A stretch of DNA of 64,000 nucleotides from Acidobacteriaceae bacterium (GCA_030041515.1 JASHNS010000039.1:62001-126000), one strand, 5' to 3'. Positions 1 through 8,549 are shown, counted from the first letter of the stretch. Notes: generated from the sequence alone by a model not told the origin. Numbers and translations are program-made.

Positions 1-504
1 ACGGCGGAAACCGAGCCCGGCGGCCTGCCCGAGAACGCCTACCATCACAAGCCGGTGCCCTTTAACGTCGACTACAACGTCGAGGGCTCGCGCGTCGGCT
101 ACAAGTGGTTTGAGTCCGAGCACGAAACGCCGCTCTTTCCCTTCGGCTTCGGCCTCTCCTACACGACGTATTCCTTCTCAAACCTGTCGGTGGATTCCGC
201 TCAGCACGCGGCCACGCTCACCGTCACCAACACCGGCTCGGTCGCGGGCACGGAGGTCGCGCAGGTCTACGCTATCCTCCCCGCTTCCACGGGTGAGAAC
301 ACCTATAAGCGCCTGGTGGGATGGGATCGCGTGACGCTCGGTCCCGGGGAATCGAAGACCGTTACCGTGCCGATGAATCCGCTCACGCTGTCCGTCTTCG
401 ACGTGCGGAAAAACGCCTTCCAGATGGCGCCCGGCGATTACACCATCGTCGCCGGCTCGTCCTCATCGGAGACTCCGCTGCACGCCACGATGCAAATTCA
501 GTAG
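1..504 (+). CDS. GH3 beta-glucosidase, C-terminal part (5' end outside window)
   Basis: Open from the first base in frame 1 to a TAG at 504, so only about the last 167 residues are present. The stretch around KWFESEHETPLFPFGFGLSY, followed by a beta-rich domain (LTVTNTGSVAGTEVAQVY, then KRLVGWDRVTLGPGESKTV), is the typical junction of the GH3 C-terminal alpha/beta domain and its fibronectin type III-like domain. The family hydrolyses beta-linked glucosides or xylosides and is often exported. The catalytic Asp lies upstream and cannot be seen, so substrate is unknown. Confidence 0.9.
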   Translation, partial: TAETEPGGLPENAYHHKPVPFNVDYNVEGSRVGYKWFESEHETPLFPFGFGLSYTTYSFSNLSVDSAQHAATLTVTNTGSVAGTEVAQVYAILPASTGENTYKRLVGWDRVTLGPGESKTVTVPMNPLTLSVFDVRKNAFQMAPGDYTIVAGSSSSETPLHATMQIQ

Positions 505-658
505 TCGGTGGTCAGTAGCCAGTCGTCCCCCGGGTGCCCCGCATCCGCCTGAATTTGGCAGATAGGAACAGCAGAAATACCAAAGGCTCCGCATCGCGTT
601 CGCACCCGGAGCCTTGTACTGATTACAGGTCACTGACTAACGACTACCCAGTCCTGCA
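505..658. terminator. Convergent intergenic region with bidirectional terminator-like hairpin
   Basis: A perfect 9-bp stem AAGGCTCCG (583-591) / CGGAGCCTT (607-615) with a 15-nt loop lies between the convergent GH3 and bactofilin genes, so it could end transcription from both sides. There is no long T-tract on either strand. It is flanked by degenerate GTAGTCAGTAGTCAG-like repeat units (505-530 and about 617-655). Confidence 0.5.
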
Positions 659-1063
659 TCATCCCGCAAACAGAGCGCCCGAGGGCGTCGCGCTCGGGGT
701 GGCCTGGGTTGCCGCCGCGGGCTTCTCTCCGGCGGCCGGAGTGTTCAGTTCCACCTTGCCGGAGAAGATCGCGTTCTCCTCGATCGAAAGCCGCGAAGCG
801 TGGATATCGCCGGTCATGTGGCTGCCGGCGCGGAGTTCGACCCGTCCTGTGGCATGGGCATCGCCCTGCAGCGTTCCCTGCACCACCACGTCGCGCGCGG
901 AGACGTTGGCCTGCACGCGCGCATTCGACCCGACAGTGAGCCGGTTGTCGTTCAGCGTGATCGTACCCTCCACCAGACCCTCCACCAGCAGGTCTTCGTT
1001 GCCCTTCACTTCGCCTCGAATCTGCACTGATTTCCCAATCACGGCTGCTGCCTCTCCCGGCAT
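659..1063 (-). CDS. Bactofilin family cytoskeletal protein
   Basis: 134 residues. The core from VIGKSVQIRGEVKGNEDLLVEG onward shows the regularly spaced Gly/Val/Ile pattern of the bactofilin (DUF583) right-handed beta-helix, followed by a short Pro/Ala-rich tail. Bactofilins polymerise without nucleotide into membrane-associated filaments used in cell shape, stalk or polar organisation. The frame stays open upstream to 1225, but the ATG at 1063 has a strong ribosome site (AAAGGAG, 6 nt upstream) and matches the usual family N-terminus. No peptidase partner gene is adjacent. Confidence 0.88.
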   Translation of the reverse strand: MPGEAAAVIGKSVQIRGEVKGNEDLLVEGLVEGTITLNDNRLTVGSNARVQANVSARDVVVQGTLQGDAHATGRVELRAGSHMTGDIHASRLSIEENAIFSGKVELNTPAAGEKPAAATQATPSATPSGALFAG

Positions 1064-1187
1064 GTCGGCTCCTTTATTCCCGCTGCTGCGCTTTGCTCGC
1101 ACTATACGCAACCGCGCCTCGGGCCGCAACCGCACTTTGTAACAAAATCCATCGAAAGTTGGTTGTGTGCGCGCCCCTGCCACAGGC

Positions 1188-2033
1188 ATGATGGCGAAAC
1201 TTATGCTCAAAGCCTGTGCGGGCATTTTTCTTATCGCGGCTGCGCTCTCCGCGCAGGCTCAAAACAACTTCTTCGGGAGGTGGGAAGCGCGCGCCACGGC
1301 GACCCAGTCAAAGCAGCCCGCGTGGACGCCGCCTCTGGTCACCACCTTCGTGCCCCTGATTCAGGTCTACCGCGGAGACTTCGTGCGCCAGATCGGCCCC
1401 ACCCACGCCATCACGTGGAATTACGACGGCAGCAAGGGACTCAACCTGATTCCCTGGGCGAAGACCGAATTCGACATCGATCTTCCGCCCCTGCTGACGC
1501 ACAGCAGCCCTGCCACGGTGGACGGCGCCGGCGACCTGTCTTTTCTGGGCAAGTACCGAATCCTCACGGGCAATGCGCATCACGGGAACTACGCCATCAG
1601 CGCGTTTACCGCTGCCACCGTTCCCACCGGGAGCTATAAAAACGGAAGCACGGATGCGACCGTCTCGCCGGGGATGGGATTCGGCAAGGGCTTCGGCAAT
1701 TTCAACCTGCAGAGCACGCTCAGCGCCGCTCTGCCCACGGGCGATACGACGAAGCTCGGCCGCCCGGTCACGTGGAATACCGCTGCCGAGTTCCACCTGG
1801 CCAAATACTTCTGGCCCGAAGCGGAGTTCAACGCCACCTACTTTCATGGAGGGCCGAACGACGGCAGGACGCAGGCCTTCATGACGCCGGGCCTGTTGGC
1901 GGCTCGCAAACTCCGCCCCTCCCGCGACCGCAGCCGTTTAGGCTTGTGCGTCGGCGCCGGCGAGCAGATCGCGACCAGCTCGTTCCACAGCTACAACCAT
2001 GAACTGATCTTTACGGGGCGTCTGGTCTTCTGA
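1188..2033 (+). CDS. Secreted/outer-membrane beta-barrel-like protein
   Basis: About 281 residues from the ATG at 1188; ATGs at 1191 and 1203 are equally possible. The N-terminus has a hydrophobic signal peptide ending ALSAQAQ. The rest is a series of short amphipathic beta strands (GNYAISAFTAATVPTGSYKN, FNLQSTLSAALPTGDT, WNTAAEFHLAKYFWPEAEFN) ending in Phe, as in outer-membrane barrels of the phenol-degradation MetA-like/transporter type. Substrate is not known. Transcribed divergently from the bactofilin gene. Confidence 0.6.
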   Translation: MMAKLMLKACAGIFLIAAALSAQAQNNFFGRWEARATATQSKQPAWTPPLVTTFVPLIQVYRGDFVRQIGPTHAITWNYDGSKGLNLIPWAKTEFDIDLPPLLTHSSPATVDGAGDLSFLGKYRILTGNAHHGNYAISAFTAATVPTGSYKNGSTDATVSPGMGFGKGFGNFNLQSTLSAALPTGDTTKLGRPVTWNTAAEFHLAKYFWPEAEFNATYFHGGPNDGRTQAFMTPGLLAARKLRPSRDRSRLGLCVGAGEQIATSSFHSYNHELIFTGRLVF

Positions 2034-2097
2034 GCGCGGAGGCGCCCCCGAATGCCGGCCTGCCGGGGCGATCTGCGCACGACGTACAAGGCCTCTG

Positions 2098-2142
2098 TTG
2101 CACGAAACTGTACATATTTCGAAATTTGCACTAAACTGTGCA
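2098..2142 (+). promoter_or_regulatory. Operator pair A overlapping the satD promoter
   Basis: Two copies of a palindromic site, TTGCACGAAACTGTACA (2098-2114) and TTGCACTAAACTGTGCA (2126-2142), 28 bp apart, 15 of 17 bases identical. Each contains TGCAC-N6-GTRCA. A perfect palindrome ATTTCGAAAT (2116-2125) lies between them. A sigma70-like pair TGTACA (2109-2114) - 17 bp - TAAACT (2132-2137) uses one half of each site, which predicts a start near 2144 and a nearly leaderless message beginning at the ATG at 2146. Bound protein would block the promoter. Confidence 0.65.
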
Positions 2143-2145
2143 CGG

Positions 2146-2805
2146 ATGAAAACGCCATCCAGCGCAGCGTCTTTGCCCCACGCGGTCGTGACCGCCGATG
2201 TGGTCGACTCTCGCCGGACGGCCGCGTTCCCTGCTGTCAGAGATCGGAAATTGAAAGCGGCCACCGCGCTGCACACCCGGCAGAAACTGATCGTCTCCCC
2301 GTACACGATCACGGCGTGGGACGAGTTTCAAACCGTGCTGACCAGGCCTGGGCATGTCCCCCGCCTGATTCTGGACCTCCGCCGCATATTCTTCCCTCTC
2401 GAACTCCGGATTGCGGTCGGGCTCGGGGCCGCCAGCGGGGTCAGACGGAATCCCATCAACATCCACGCGGGAGGAGAGGCTTTCGAGCGGGCTCGCCAGG
2501 CCGCGGACTGGCTGAAATTCGGGAGCTCCAAGTTCCGCGTTCTCACCCGGTTTGAAACCGGCAGCGCGACCCTCAATCTCGTCGCGAACACCATCTACGG
2601 GCTTCAGGATTCGCTGTTGGAGAGAACAACCGCAAAACAATGGGCTGCGATCGGGGTGCAACTGGAAACCGGCAGCCAGGACCTGACCGCGAAGAAGCTC
2701 AGGCTTCGTGCCTCCACGGTTTCACGCAATCTCCGGCGGGGCCACTACTGGCAGCTGGTTGAAGCCGCCCGGGCGATGGAGTCCATCCTGAATGCAGATC
2801 TGTGA
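2146..2805 (+). CDS. SatD-family protein: cyclase-like fold plus helix-turn-helix
   Basis: 219 residues from the ATG at 2146, right after the operator pair; the in-frame TTG at 2098 lies inside the operator and is unlikely. SatD (PF16264) was named from the streptococcal secretion and acid tolerance operon, but its biochemical role is not established. The N-terminal two thirds resemble a class III nucleotide cyclase/palm fold: TADVVDSR (residues 16-23, like FADIVGST), AWDEFQ (57-62, like GDxF), LRIAVGLG (87-94, like RIGIHTG) and GGEAFERA (109-116). Asp18, Asp21 and Asp59 could bind metal. Residues about 180-202 (LTAKKLRLRASTVSRNLRRG) look like a helix-turn-helix. It is probably co-transcribed with the DUF3307 gene and probably self-regulated through the flanking operators. 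Catalytic activity is only a hypothesis. Confidence 0.75.
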   Translation: MKTPSSAASLPHAVVTADVVDSRRTAAFPAVRDRKLKAATALHTRQKLIVSPYTITAWDEFQTVLTRPGHVPRLILDLRRIFFPLELRIAVGLGAASGVRRNPINIHAGGEAFERARQAADWLKFGSSKFRVLTRFETGSATLNLVANTIYGLQDSLLERTTAKQWAAIGVQLETGSQDLTAKKLRLRASTVSRNLRRGHYWQLVEAARAMESILNADL

Positions 2806-2853
2806 GTTGCACATTTTCGTACAACTCCTGAGAAATGGACGTTTTCATGCAAC
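2804..2853 (-). promoter_or_regulatory. Operator pair B between satD and DUF3307 gene (inverted orientation)
   Basis: Two further copies of the site seen upstream of satD, in the opposite orientation: GAGTTG-N12-CAACTC (2804-2827), containing TGCAC-N6-GTACA, and TGGAC-N6-ATGCA (2836-2851). On the minus strand they read TTGTACGAAAATGTGCA and TTGCATGAAAACGTCCA. The two sites are again exactly 28 bp apart. The second overlaps the possible ATG of the next gene. The 24-bp palindrome could also form a hairpin in the mRNA after the satD stop codon. Confidence 0.6.
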
Positions 2854-3635
2854 CCCTCACGCTCACATTCATGGCTCTGCTGCTGGCCCATCTGCTCGCG
2901 GACTTCCCTTTGCAGCCGGAATGGATCGTTCGCAAAAAGGGCGACAGGCTTCTGGCGCTGGGTTGCCACGGACTCATCCATTGGATTTGCGCGTGGGCGT
3001 GCCTCCTCGTTTTCGCCGGGACGCATCCTCTGTCGTGGCGCGCGCAAGCCGTGGTCGCCGCGTATACCGCCGCGCATTTGCTGATCGATCGCTCGAAATG
3101 CCGGCTGACCGCAAAAGCATGGAGCGACAACGCCGCCGTCTTCTCGGCCGATCAGGCAGCGCACCTCCTGATGGTGGGCATCGCCAGCCTTTTACTCACC
3201 AGGACCCGTCCCGGAGCGCTTCGGCACGATTTGCTGCTCCCCCTTTCGGCAAGGGCGCATGCGCTCGAAATCGCCATTGTGTATCTGGCTGTGGTCATTC
3301 CCGGCGGATACCTGATCCGCTATCTTACAAAGGACTTTCGAAGGTCCACCGGCGAAGGGTCCGAGCGCGGCGCGAACGCTGAGAACGGACTAAAAAACGC
3401 GGGCCTCTATATCGGCTATCTCGAGCGCTTTCTTATTGTCACTGCAATCGTCGCGCAATCCGCCACTCTGGTGGGGCTGATCCTGACCGGAAAATCCATC
3501 GCCCGCTTTCCTGAATTCAAAAAAGCGAGCTTTGCCGAATACTTCCTCGTCGGAACGCTGCTGAGCATATCTCTTGCATTAGTCGGGGGGCTGCTTCTCC
3601 AGAAGCTGCTCTATGGAGCCATCGTCTTCAAATAG
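2835..3635 (+). CDS. DUF3307 integral membrane protein
   Basis: 266 residues if started at the ATG at 2835; ATGs at 2847 and 2871 are alternatives, and 2847 gives a more usual family N-terminus. The segment MALLLAHLLADFPLQPEWIVRKKG with the following LGCHGLIHWICAWACLLVF and a second half with several long hydrophobic stretches (GLYIGYLERFLIVTAIVAQSA and YFLVGTLLSISLALVGGLLL) matches DUF3307 (PF11750), a polytopic membrane family of unknown function often encoded next to SatD. The His, Asp and Arg residues inside membrane segments are conserved-looking. It converges on cysQ with an 8-bp overlap (3628-3635). Confidence 0.85.
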   Translation: MDVFMQPLTLTFMALLLAHLLADFPLQPEWIVRKKGDRLLALGCHGLIHWICAWACLLVFAGTHPLSWRAQAVVAAYTAAHLLIDRSKCRLTAKAWSDNAAVFSADQAAHLLMVGIASLLLTRTRPGALRHDLLLPLSARAHALEIAIVYLAVVIPGGYLIRYLTKDFRRSTGEGSERGANAENGLKNAGLYIGYLERFLIVTAIVAQSATLVGLILTGKSIARFPEFKKASFAEYFLVGTLLSISLALVGGLLLQKLLYGAIVFK

Positions 3636-4431
3636 CCGCGCCGCGGGCCACAAATCCGGGGTTGAGGAGCACCGGCTTGTTGTAGACCATGGGATTGCCG
3701 TCGATATCGGTCACCGATCCGCCCGCCTGCTCCACCACGCATTGCGCGGCCGCTGTGTCCCACTCCATCGTGGGGCCGGTGCGCGGATAGATGTCGGCGG
3801 CTCCCTCCGCGACCAGGCAGAACTTGAGGGAGCTGCCCATGGTGACAAATTCGCAGTCCTTATCGCCCCCCGTGAAGCGGCCCAGGTTATCCTCCATCGA
3901 CGCATGCGAGCGGCTCGTCACGACGCGCGTGCGTCCGTGCGCCGCGCGCCCAATGCGAATGGCGGCGACCGATCCGCCCTGCGCCTTCCACGCACCGGCT
4001 CCCCGGGCTGCGTAGTACATCTTGTCGATGGCGGGGGCGTAGACGACGCCCAGAATCGGATGACCCTCCTCCATCAGCGCAATGTTGACCGTGAATTCGC
4101 CGTTGCGCTTCAGGAATTCCTTCGTCCCGTCCAGCGGATCGACCAGCCAGAACCGCTGCCAGCCGCTGCGCCGCTCGAACGGAATTTCCTTCGACTCTTC
4201 GGAAAGAACGGGCCACTGGGGCGCGATGCGCTGCAGCCCTTCATCGATCACGTGGTGCGAGGCCAAATCCGCCTGGGTGAGCGGCGAATTGTTCTCCTTA
4301 TATTGCACCGACGGATTCACCTCGGCGTAGAGGCGCATGATCGCCTCCCCCGCCTGGCGGGCGATCTCGACCACCTGGGGCAGAAGCTCGCGGAATTCGT
4401 TGTCCTCGTGCGCGTCGCTCACCGAGCTCAC
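3628..4431 (-). CDS. cysQ: 3'(2'),5'-bisphosphate nucleotidase CysQ
   Basis: 267 residues. An inositol monophosphatase-fold phosphatase that removes the 3' phosphate from PAP or PAPS made in sulfate activation. Key motifs are LSEESKE (first metal Glu pair), [21 protein letters not shown] (the DPxDGT motif) and [17 protein letters not shown] (the WDxAA motif). The start is a GTG at 4431 that overlaps the cysNC stop (GTGA) and has AAGGAG a few bases upstream; the frame is open further upstream but that part lies inside cysNC. Last gene of the cys operon, placed to recycle the nucleotide made by its neighbours. Confidence 0.93.
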   Translation of the reverse strand: MSSVSDAHEDNEFRELLPQVVEIARQAGEAIMRLYAEVNPSVQYKENNSPLTQADLASHHVIDEGLQRIAPQWPVLSEESKEIPFERRSGWQRFWLVDPLDGTKEFLKRNGEFTVNIALMEEGHPILGVVYAPAIDKMYYAARGAGAWKAQGGSVAAIRIGRAAHGRTRVVTSRSHASMEDNLGRFTGGDKDCEFVTMGSSLKFCLVAEGAADIYPRTGPTMEWDTAAAQCVVEQAGGSVTDIDGNPMVYNKPVLLNPGFVARGAAI

Positions 4432-6281
4432 TGCTCCTTCCCTTTTTCCCGAATTCCCTGCTCGAGAAAGTGCAGGATCCGGTCCACGCACTGCTCCACC
4501 GACTCGCTGTCGGTGTGCAGGTGAATCTCAGGCGCGACCGGCGGCTCATAGCCGCTGTCGATGCCGGTGAAGTTCCTGAGCTCTCCGCGCCGCGCCTTGG
4601 CGTAAAGGCCTTTGGGATCGCGCTGCTCGCAGATGGCCAGCGGGGTGTCCACGAACACCTCGATGAACTCGCCCGCCTCAAAGCGCGACCGCGCCAGTTC
4701 CCGTTCCGCGCGATAGGGGCTGATGAACGAGACAATCGTCACCAGACCTGCGTCCACCAGCAGCTTCGCGACCTCGGTGACGCGCCGGATGTTCTCAGCG
4801 CGATCCGCTTCGGTGAATCCCAGATCGCGATTCAGTCCGTGCCGCACGTTGTCGCCATCGAGCATGTAAGTGTGCTTGCCCGCCGCGAACAATCGCTTCT
4901 CCAGCAGGTTCGCGATCGTCGATTTGCCCGAGGCTGACAGCCCCGTGAACCACAGGCAGACCGGCTGTTGCAGCTTTTGCCGGGCGCGCGCCTGCTTATC
5001 GATGTCCACGTGCTGCCAGTGGATGTTCGCAGCCCGCCGCAGCGAGAAGTCGATCATCCCCGCGCCGACCGTCTCATTCGTGATGCGATCCACCAGAATG
5101 AAGCTTCCCAGCCGCCGGCAGCGCTCGTACGGCTCGAAGGGCACAGGGCGATCGGTGGAGAGATTGACCACGCCGATGTCGTTCATCTCCAGAGCCCGTG
5201 CCGCCTCGTGGCTTCCCGTGCGCACGTCCACCCGGTGCTTGATGGCGGTGATGGTGGCCACGGCCTGCGAAGTGTGGAGATTCATCAGGTAGGAGCGCCC
5301 CGCAACCAGATGATGCCCGGAAAGGCAGATGACGCGCGCCTCGAACTGATCGCTCAGGTCCACTGGGTCGGCCGCCGACACCAGAACGCTGCCGCGTGAG
5401 ACATCCACTTCATCGGCCAGGCACAGGGTGATGGACTCGCCCGCGGCCGCCGACGGCAGTTCCTTCTGCCAGCCGACAATCGAGCGGATCTTCGTCTCCT
5501 GGCCACCGGGAACCACGCGCACCCTGTCGCCGGGCTTCGCTGCGCCGCTGGCGATGCGGCCGCAGTAGCCGCGGAAGTCGTGCGTGGGCCGATTCACCAG
5601 CTGCACGGCCATGCGGAACTTCAGATCCGGCACGTCCGTGGTCGCGTCCACCTCTTCCAGGTACCGCAGCAGCGCCGGCCCTTTGTACCAGGGCGCTGCC
5701 TCACTCCGCTCCGTGATGTTGTCGCCGTTCAGCGCCGAGACCGGAATCGGCTGGAACGACTGGAATCCCAGCTGATGGGCGACCGGCCGAAACTCCTCGA
5801 CGATCTTCTCGAACACTTCTTCGTCCCACTCCACCAGGTCCATTTTGTTGATGGCCATGACCAGGTGGCGAATGCCCAGCAGCGACACGATGCGCGCGTG
5901 GCGGTGCGTCTGAACCATCAGACCTTTGCCGGCGTTCACCACCAGCACGGCCAGCTCCGACGTCGAGGCGCCCGTGGCCATGTTGCGCGTGTACTGCTCG
6001 TGGCCGGGCGTGTCGGCGACGATGAACCGCCGCCGGGGGGTCGCGAAAAACCGGTAGGCCACGTCGATGGTGATGCTCTGCTCGCGCTCCGACTGCAGCC
6101 CGTCGACCAGCAGGGCAAAATCGATGGCATCGCCCTGGGTGCCGTAGCGCGTGGAGTCGCGTTCCAGCGCAGAGAGATGATCCTCGAAAACCTGCTTCGA
6201 TTCCCACAACAGCCGCCCGATCAGCGTCGACTTCCCGTCATCCACGCTGCCGCAGGTGATAAACCGCAACACATCCTGCAT
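4428..6281 (-). CDS. cysNC: Bifunctional sulfate adenylyltransferase subunit 1 / APS kinase CysNC
   Basis: 617 residues. The N-terminal half is the EF-Tu-like GTPase CysN: P-loop GSVDDGKST (11-19), [12 protein letters not shown] and NKMDLVEW. It stimulates ATP sulfurylase CysD. The C-terminal 171 residues are APS kinase CysC, with P-loop GLSASGKST (447-455), [16 protein letters not shown] and the [10 protein letters not shown] segment, making PAPS. The ATG at 6281 shares one base with the cysD stop (TGATG), so translation is coupled. The open frame upstream of 6281 is read-through in cysD, not part of the protein. Confidence 0.96.
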   Translation of the reverse strand: MQDVLRFITCGSVDDGKSTLIGRLLWESKQVFEDHLSALERDSTRYGTQGDAIDFALLVDGLQSEREQSITIDVAYRFFATPRRRFIVADTPGHEQYTRNMATGASTSELAVLVVNAGKGLMVQTHRHARIVSLLGIRHLVMAINKMDLVEWDEEVFEKIVEEFRPVAHQLGFQSFQPIPVSALNGDNITERSEAAPWYKGPALLRYLEEVDATTDVPDLKFRMAVQLVNRPTHDFRGYCGRIASGAAKPGDRVRVVPGGQETKIRSIVGWQKELPSAAAGESITLCLADEVDVSRGSVLVSAADPVDLSDQFEARVICLSGHHLVAGRSYLMNLHTSQAVATITAIKHRVDVRTGSHEAARALEMNDIGVVNLSTDRPVPFEPYERCRRLGSFILVDRITNETVGAGMIDFSLRRAANIHWQHVDIDKQARARQKLQQPVCLWFTGLSASGKSTIANLLEKRLFAAGKHTYMLDGDNVRHGLNRDLGFTEADRAENIRRVTEVAKLLVDAGLVTIVSFISPYRAERELARSRFEAGEFIEVFVDTPLAICEQRDPKGLYAKARRGELRNFTGIDSGYEPPVAPEIHLHTDSESVEQCVDRILHFLEQGIREKGKEQ

Positions 6282-7177
6282 CAGAAGTAGCCCTCCACTT
6301 TTTTCTTCTCCATGGACCCCGCCTGATCGTGATCGATCAGCCGGCCCTGGCGCTCGGAGGTCCGCGCCGTCTGTGTTTCTTCCACAATTTCGGCGATGGT
6401 GGTCGCCGTGCTTTCGATGGCCGCCGTCAGCGGGTAGCAGCCCAGCGTCCGGAAGCGCACCATGCGCATCTCCGGCACTTCGCCGGGATCGAGCGGCATC
6501 CGCTCGTCGTCCACCATAATCCACTGGTTGGATCGCCGCACCACCGGCCGCATCGCCGCGAAATACAGCTTCACAATCTCGATGTTCTCGTCCGCGATGT
6601 ACTGCCAGATGTCGGCTTCCGTCCAGTTCGACAGCGGAAAGACGCGGATCGATTCGCCGGGATGAATGCGCGCGTTGTAGATGTTCCACAGCTCGGGCCG
6701 CTGCAGTTTGGGATCCCAGCGATGGCCGGGCGAGCGGAAGGAGAAAATCCGCTCCTTGGCGCGCGATTTCTCCTCGTCGCGCCGCGCACCGCCGATGATC
6801 AGGTCGAACTGGCCCTCATCCAGCGCCTGCTTGAGGGCCTCGGTTTTCATCAGGCCGGTGTACGTATCCGAATCGTAGGTGAAGGGGTTCACCCCTTCTG
6901 CCTTGCGCTTGTGATTCGTATGCACCAGCAGCTTCATCCCGCATTCCCGGGCGATACGGTTGCGGAATTCGATCATCTCCCGGAATTTCCAGGTGGTGTC
7001 GACATGCAACAGCGGAAACGGAGGCGGCGCGGGCCAGAAGGCCTTGCGCGCCAGGTGGAGCATCACGGAGGAATCCTTGCCGATCGAGTACATCATCACG
7101 GGCTTTTCGGCCAGCGCGACGGCTTCGCGAAGAATTTCAATGGATTCCGCTTCAAGAGAGGCGAGGTACCCGCTCAT
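6281..7177 (-). CDS. cysD: Sulfate adenylyltransferase subunit 2 CysD
   Basis: 298 residues, the normal full length. It forms APS from sulfate and ATP together with CysN. The PP-loop appears as [19 protein letters not shown] and is followed by [15 protein letters not shown], a CysD hallmark; the C-terminus has the RTSERQGR(L)IDHD and EKKKVEGYF tail. First structural gene of cysD-cysNC-cysQ, 66 nt downstream of the cysteine-rich leader peptide. The SD before its ATG is weak, which fits control by the leader. Confidence 0.97.
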   Translation of the reverse strand: MSGYLASLEAESIEILREAVALAEKPVMMYSIGKDSSVMLHLARKAFWPAPPPFPLLHVDTTWKFREMIEFRNRIARECGMKLLVHTNHKRKAEGVNPFTYDSDTYTGLMKTEALKQALDEGQFDLIIGGARRDEEKSRAKERIFSFRSPGHRWDPKLQRPELWNIYNARIHPGESIRVFPLSNWTEADIWQYIADENIEIVKLYFAAMRPVVRRSNQWIMVDDERMPLDPGEVPEMRMVRFRTLGCYPLTAAIESTATTIAEIVEETQTARTSERQGRLIDHDQAGSMEKKKVEGYF

Positions 7178-7243
7178 TCATGACCATCCGGGGAATGTGA
7201 AGTAGGAACAAAAAGGCAGGACTTCGGAGTGGATCGGGAAGGA

Positions 7244-7327
7244 CTAGCGACAGCCGCAGCAACAGAAAAAGGGCTTCTCGATCAGGTGGCCGCTCGACCC
7301 GGCCCGTTTTGCATGGCAGGCTTTCAT
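7244..7327 (-). CDS. Cysteine-rich 27-residue leader peptide upstream of cysD
   Basis: Short frame from ATG (7327) to TAG (7244-7246). The peptide begins MKACHAKRAGSSG and ends EKPFFCCCGCR: four of its last six residues are Cys, with a fifth near the start. It lies 66 nt upstream of cysD on the same strand and about 11 nt after the predicted transcription start, with no Shine-Dalgarno. Poly-cysteine leader frames before cysteine or sulfur genes act as cysteine-responsive attenuators in mycobacteria; the same role is inferred here: ribosomes stalled at the Cys codons when cysteinyl-tRNA is scarce would alter translation or termination before cysD. Confidence 0.75.
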   Translation of the reverse strand: MKACHAKRAGSSGHLIEKPFFCCCGCR

Positions 7328-7344
7328 TGGGGTTCGGTAGGGCC

Positions 7345-7353
7345 ATCATAACA
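7345..7353 (-). promoter_or_regulatory. Extended -10 promoter for the cys leader and operon
   Basis: On the minus strand the bases read TGTTATGAT, a match to extended -10 (TGnTATAAT) with one mismatch. No good -35 is present, as is common for extended -10 promoters. Transcription would start near 7338 and give a 5' leader of about 11 nt before the leader-peptide ATG at 7327. The upstream gene on the same strand ends at 7377, so the promoter gives cysD its own transcription. Confidence 0.55.
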
Positions 7354-7376
7354 GAGCGATGCGCGCAGATGCGTCG

Positions 7377-8486
7377 TCACTGGCGCCGGCGGATCGAAAT
7401 AACCGCCGCGTTCCGTCCTCGATCCCTGACTCCTGGCTCCTCCATGTTCGCTTTTTCCCACAGCTCTCCCTGCAAGGGCCATACCGGCTGCGGCTCTTTG
7501 CGCGCCCCTTCGCTGAACCGCTGCCCCAGCCCGTATTTCCGCACCACCGCCTGCACCAGGGCTTTCACCCGCTCCTGATACGCCCGCGGCACAAACGCGC
7601 GATCCCGATACCGCGCCTCGTACTGCGATTCAAGCGCGGGAAACTGTTCGTGGATGAACCGCATGAACACCGGCCGCGAGCACGGCTTGAGGAACAGCGG
7701 CTGCGCGCCGAAGAAGCTCGCCCCCACCCGCTGCGCCCGCCGCGCCATCCCCTCCAGCGCCGCGCGCGTGTCCGTAATCCCCGGCAGCAGCGGCGAGCAT
7801 AGAATCCCCGTCCGCAATCCCGCCGCCCGCAACCGCTCGACGGTCCTGAAGCGCAGATCGGGCCTGGGCGCCCGCGGCTCCAGCACCCGCGCCAGCTTCG
7901 CGTCCGGCGTCGTGATGGTCAGGCAAATCCGCAGCACATTGTGCTCGGCAATCCGCCGCAGCAGCTCCGCGTCGCGCTCAATCAGCGTCGACTTCGTCAC
8001 AATCCCCAGCCGCAGCCCCTCGTGCTCGGCAAAAACCTCCAGCAGGCTGCGCGTCACCTGTGCGCGCCGCTCAATCGGCTGGTACGGATCGGTGGCCGTC
8101 CCCAGCGCGATCTCCTCGCCCGCCCGCACCTGCTTCAGCTCCTGCCGCAGCAGCCACGCCGCGTGATCCTTGATGTAGATCTCCCGCTCGAACAGCTCCG
8201 GGTCGTTCCTGTCCATGAACTCGTGCGTGTATCGCGCATAGCAGTAGCGGCAGCCAAATTCGCACCCGCGATACGGATTGATCCCCCAGGCGAAGAACGG
8301 CATCCGCTTCGAGACGATGCGGTTCAGGACGGATCGCGTCGCCAGGGTGCGAAACTCGACGCCATGGCCGTCCCGCCCAGCGTCCGCCTCGACAGACTGC
8401 GCGGCCAGCCGGGCGACGCCCACCGGCCCCTGATTCAGGATCGGAAACAGAGCCGGAAACAGTATATTCGCTTTTTCTTCGCCCAT
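7377..8486 (-). CDS. SPL-like radical SAM protein (PA0069/Rv2578c family)
   Basis: 369 residues. The cluster motif CEFGCRYCYA (CxxxCxxC, near residue 75) binds the 4Fe-4S cluster and is preceded by FAWGINPYRGC, typical of this spore-photoproduct-lyase-like family, as is LGTATDPYQPIER. The family has no established reaction; it is found widely, often as a stand-alone gene. The C-terminus carries a short Arg-rich tail. It lies upstream of the cys leader on the same strand with a 49-nt gap, but the separate promoter for the leader argues it is not a required part of the cys operon. Confidence 0.85.
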   Translation of the reverse strand: MGEEKANILFPALFPILNQGPVGVARLAAQSVEADAGRDGHGVEFRTLATRSVLNRIVSKRMPFFAWGINPYRGCEFGCRYCYARYTHEFMDRNDPELFEREIYIKDHAAWLLRQELKQVRAGEEIALGTATDPYQPIERRAQVTRSLLEVFAEHEGLRLGIVTKSTLIERDAELLRRIAEHNVLRICLTITTPDAKLARVLEPRAPRPDLRFRTVERLRAAGLRTGILCSPLLPGITDTRAALEGMARRAQRVGASFFGAQPLFLKPCSRPVFMRFIHEQFPALESQYEARYRDRAFVPRAYQERVKALVQAVVRKYGLGQRFSEGARKEPQPVWPLQGELWEKANMEEPGVRDRGRNAAVISIRRRQ

Positions 8487-8549
8487 GCGGATAAGCTACG
8501 CCCGGGCGCTTCGCTCGTCAAGCCGATCTCTTCGCTCGTCGAGACTGGG

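Noticed and set aside
2043-2070. CGCCCCCG/CGGGGCG pair after the barrel-like gene as terminator
   Set aside because: Stem is short with a mismatch, the loop is 13 nt, and there is no T-run.
4428-6689. 753-residue CysNC with an N-terminal extension
   Set aside because: Residues before MQDVLRF are cysD read in another frame; the ATG at 6281 overlaps the cysD stop as expected for coupled genes.
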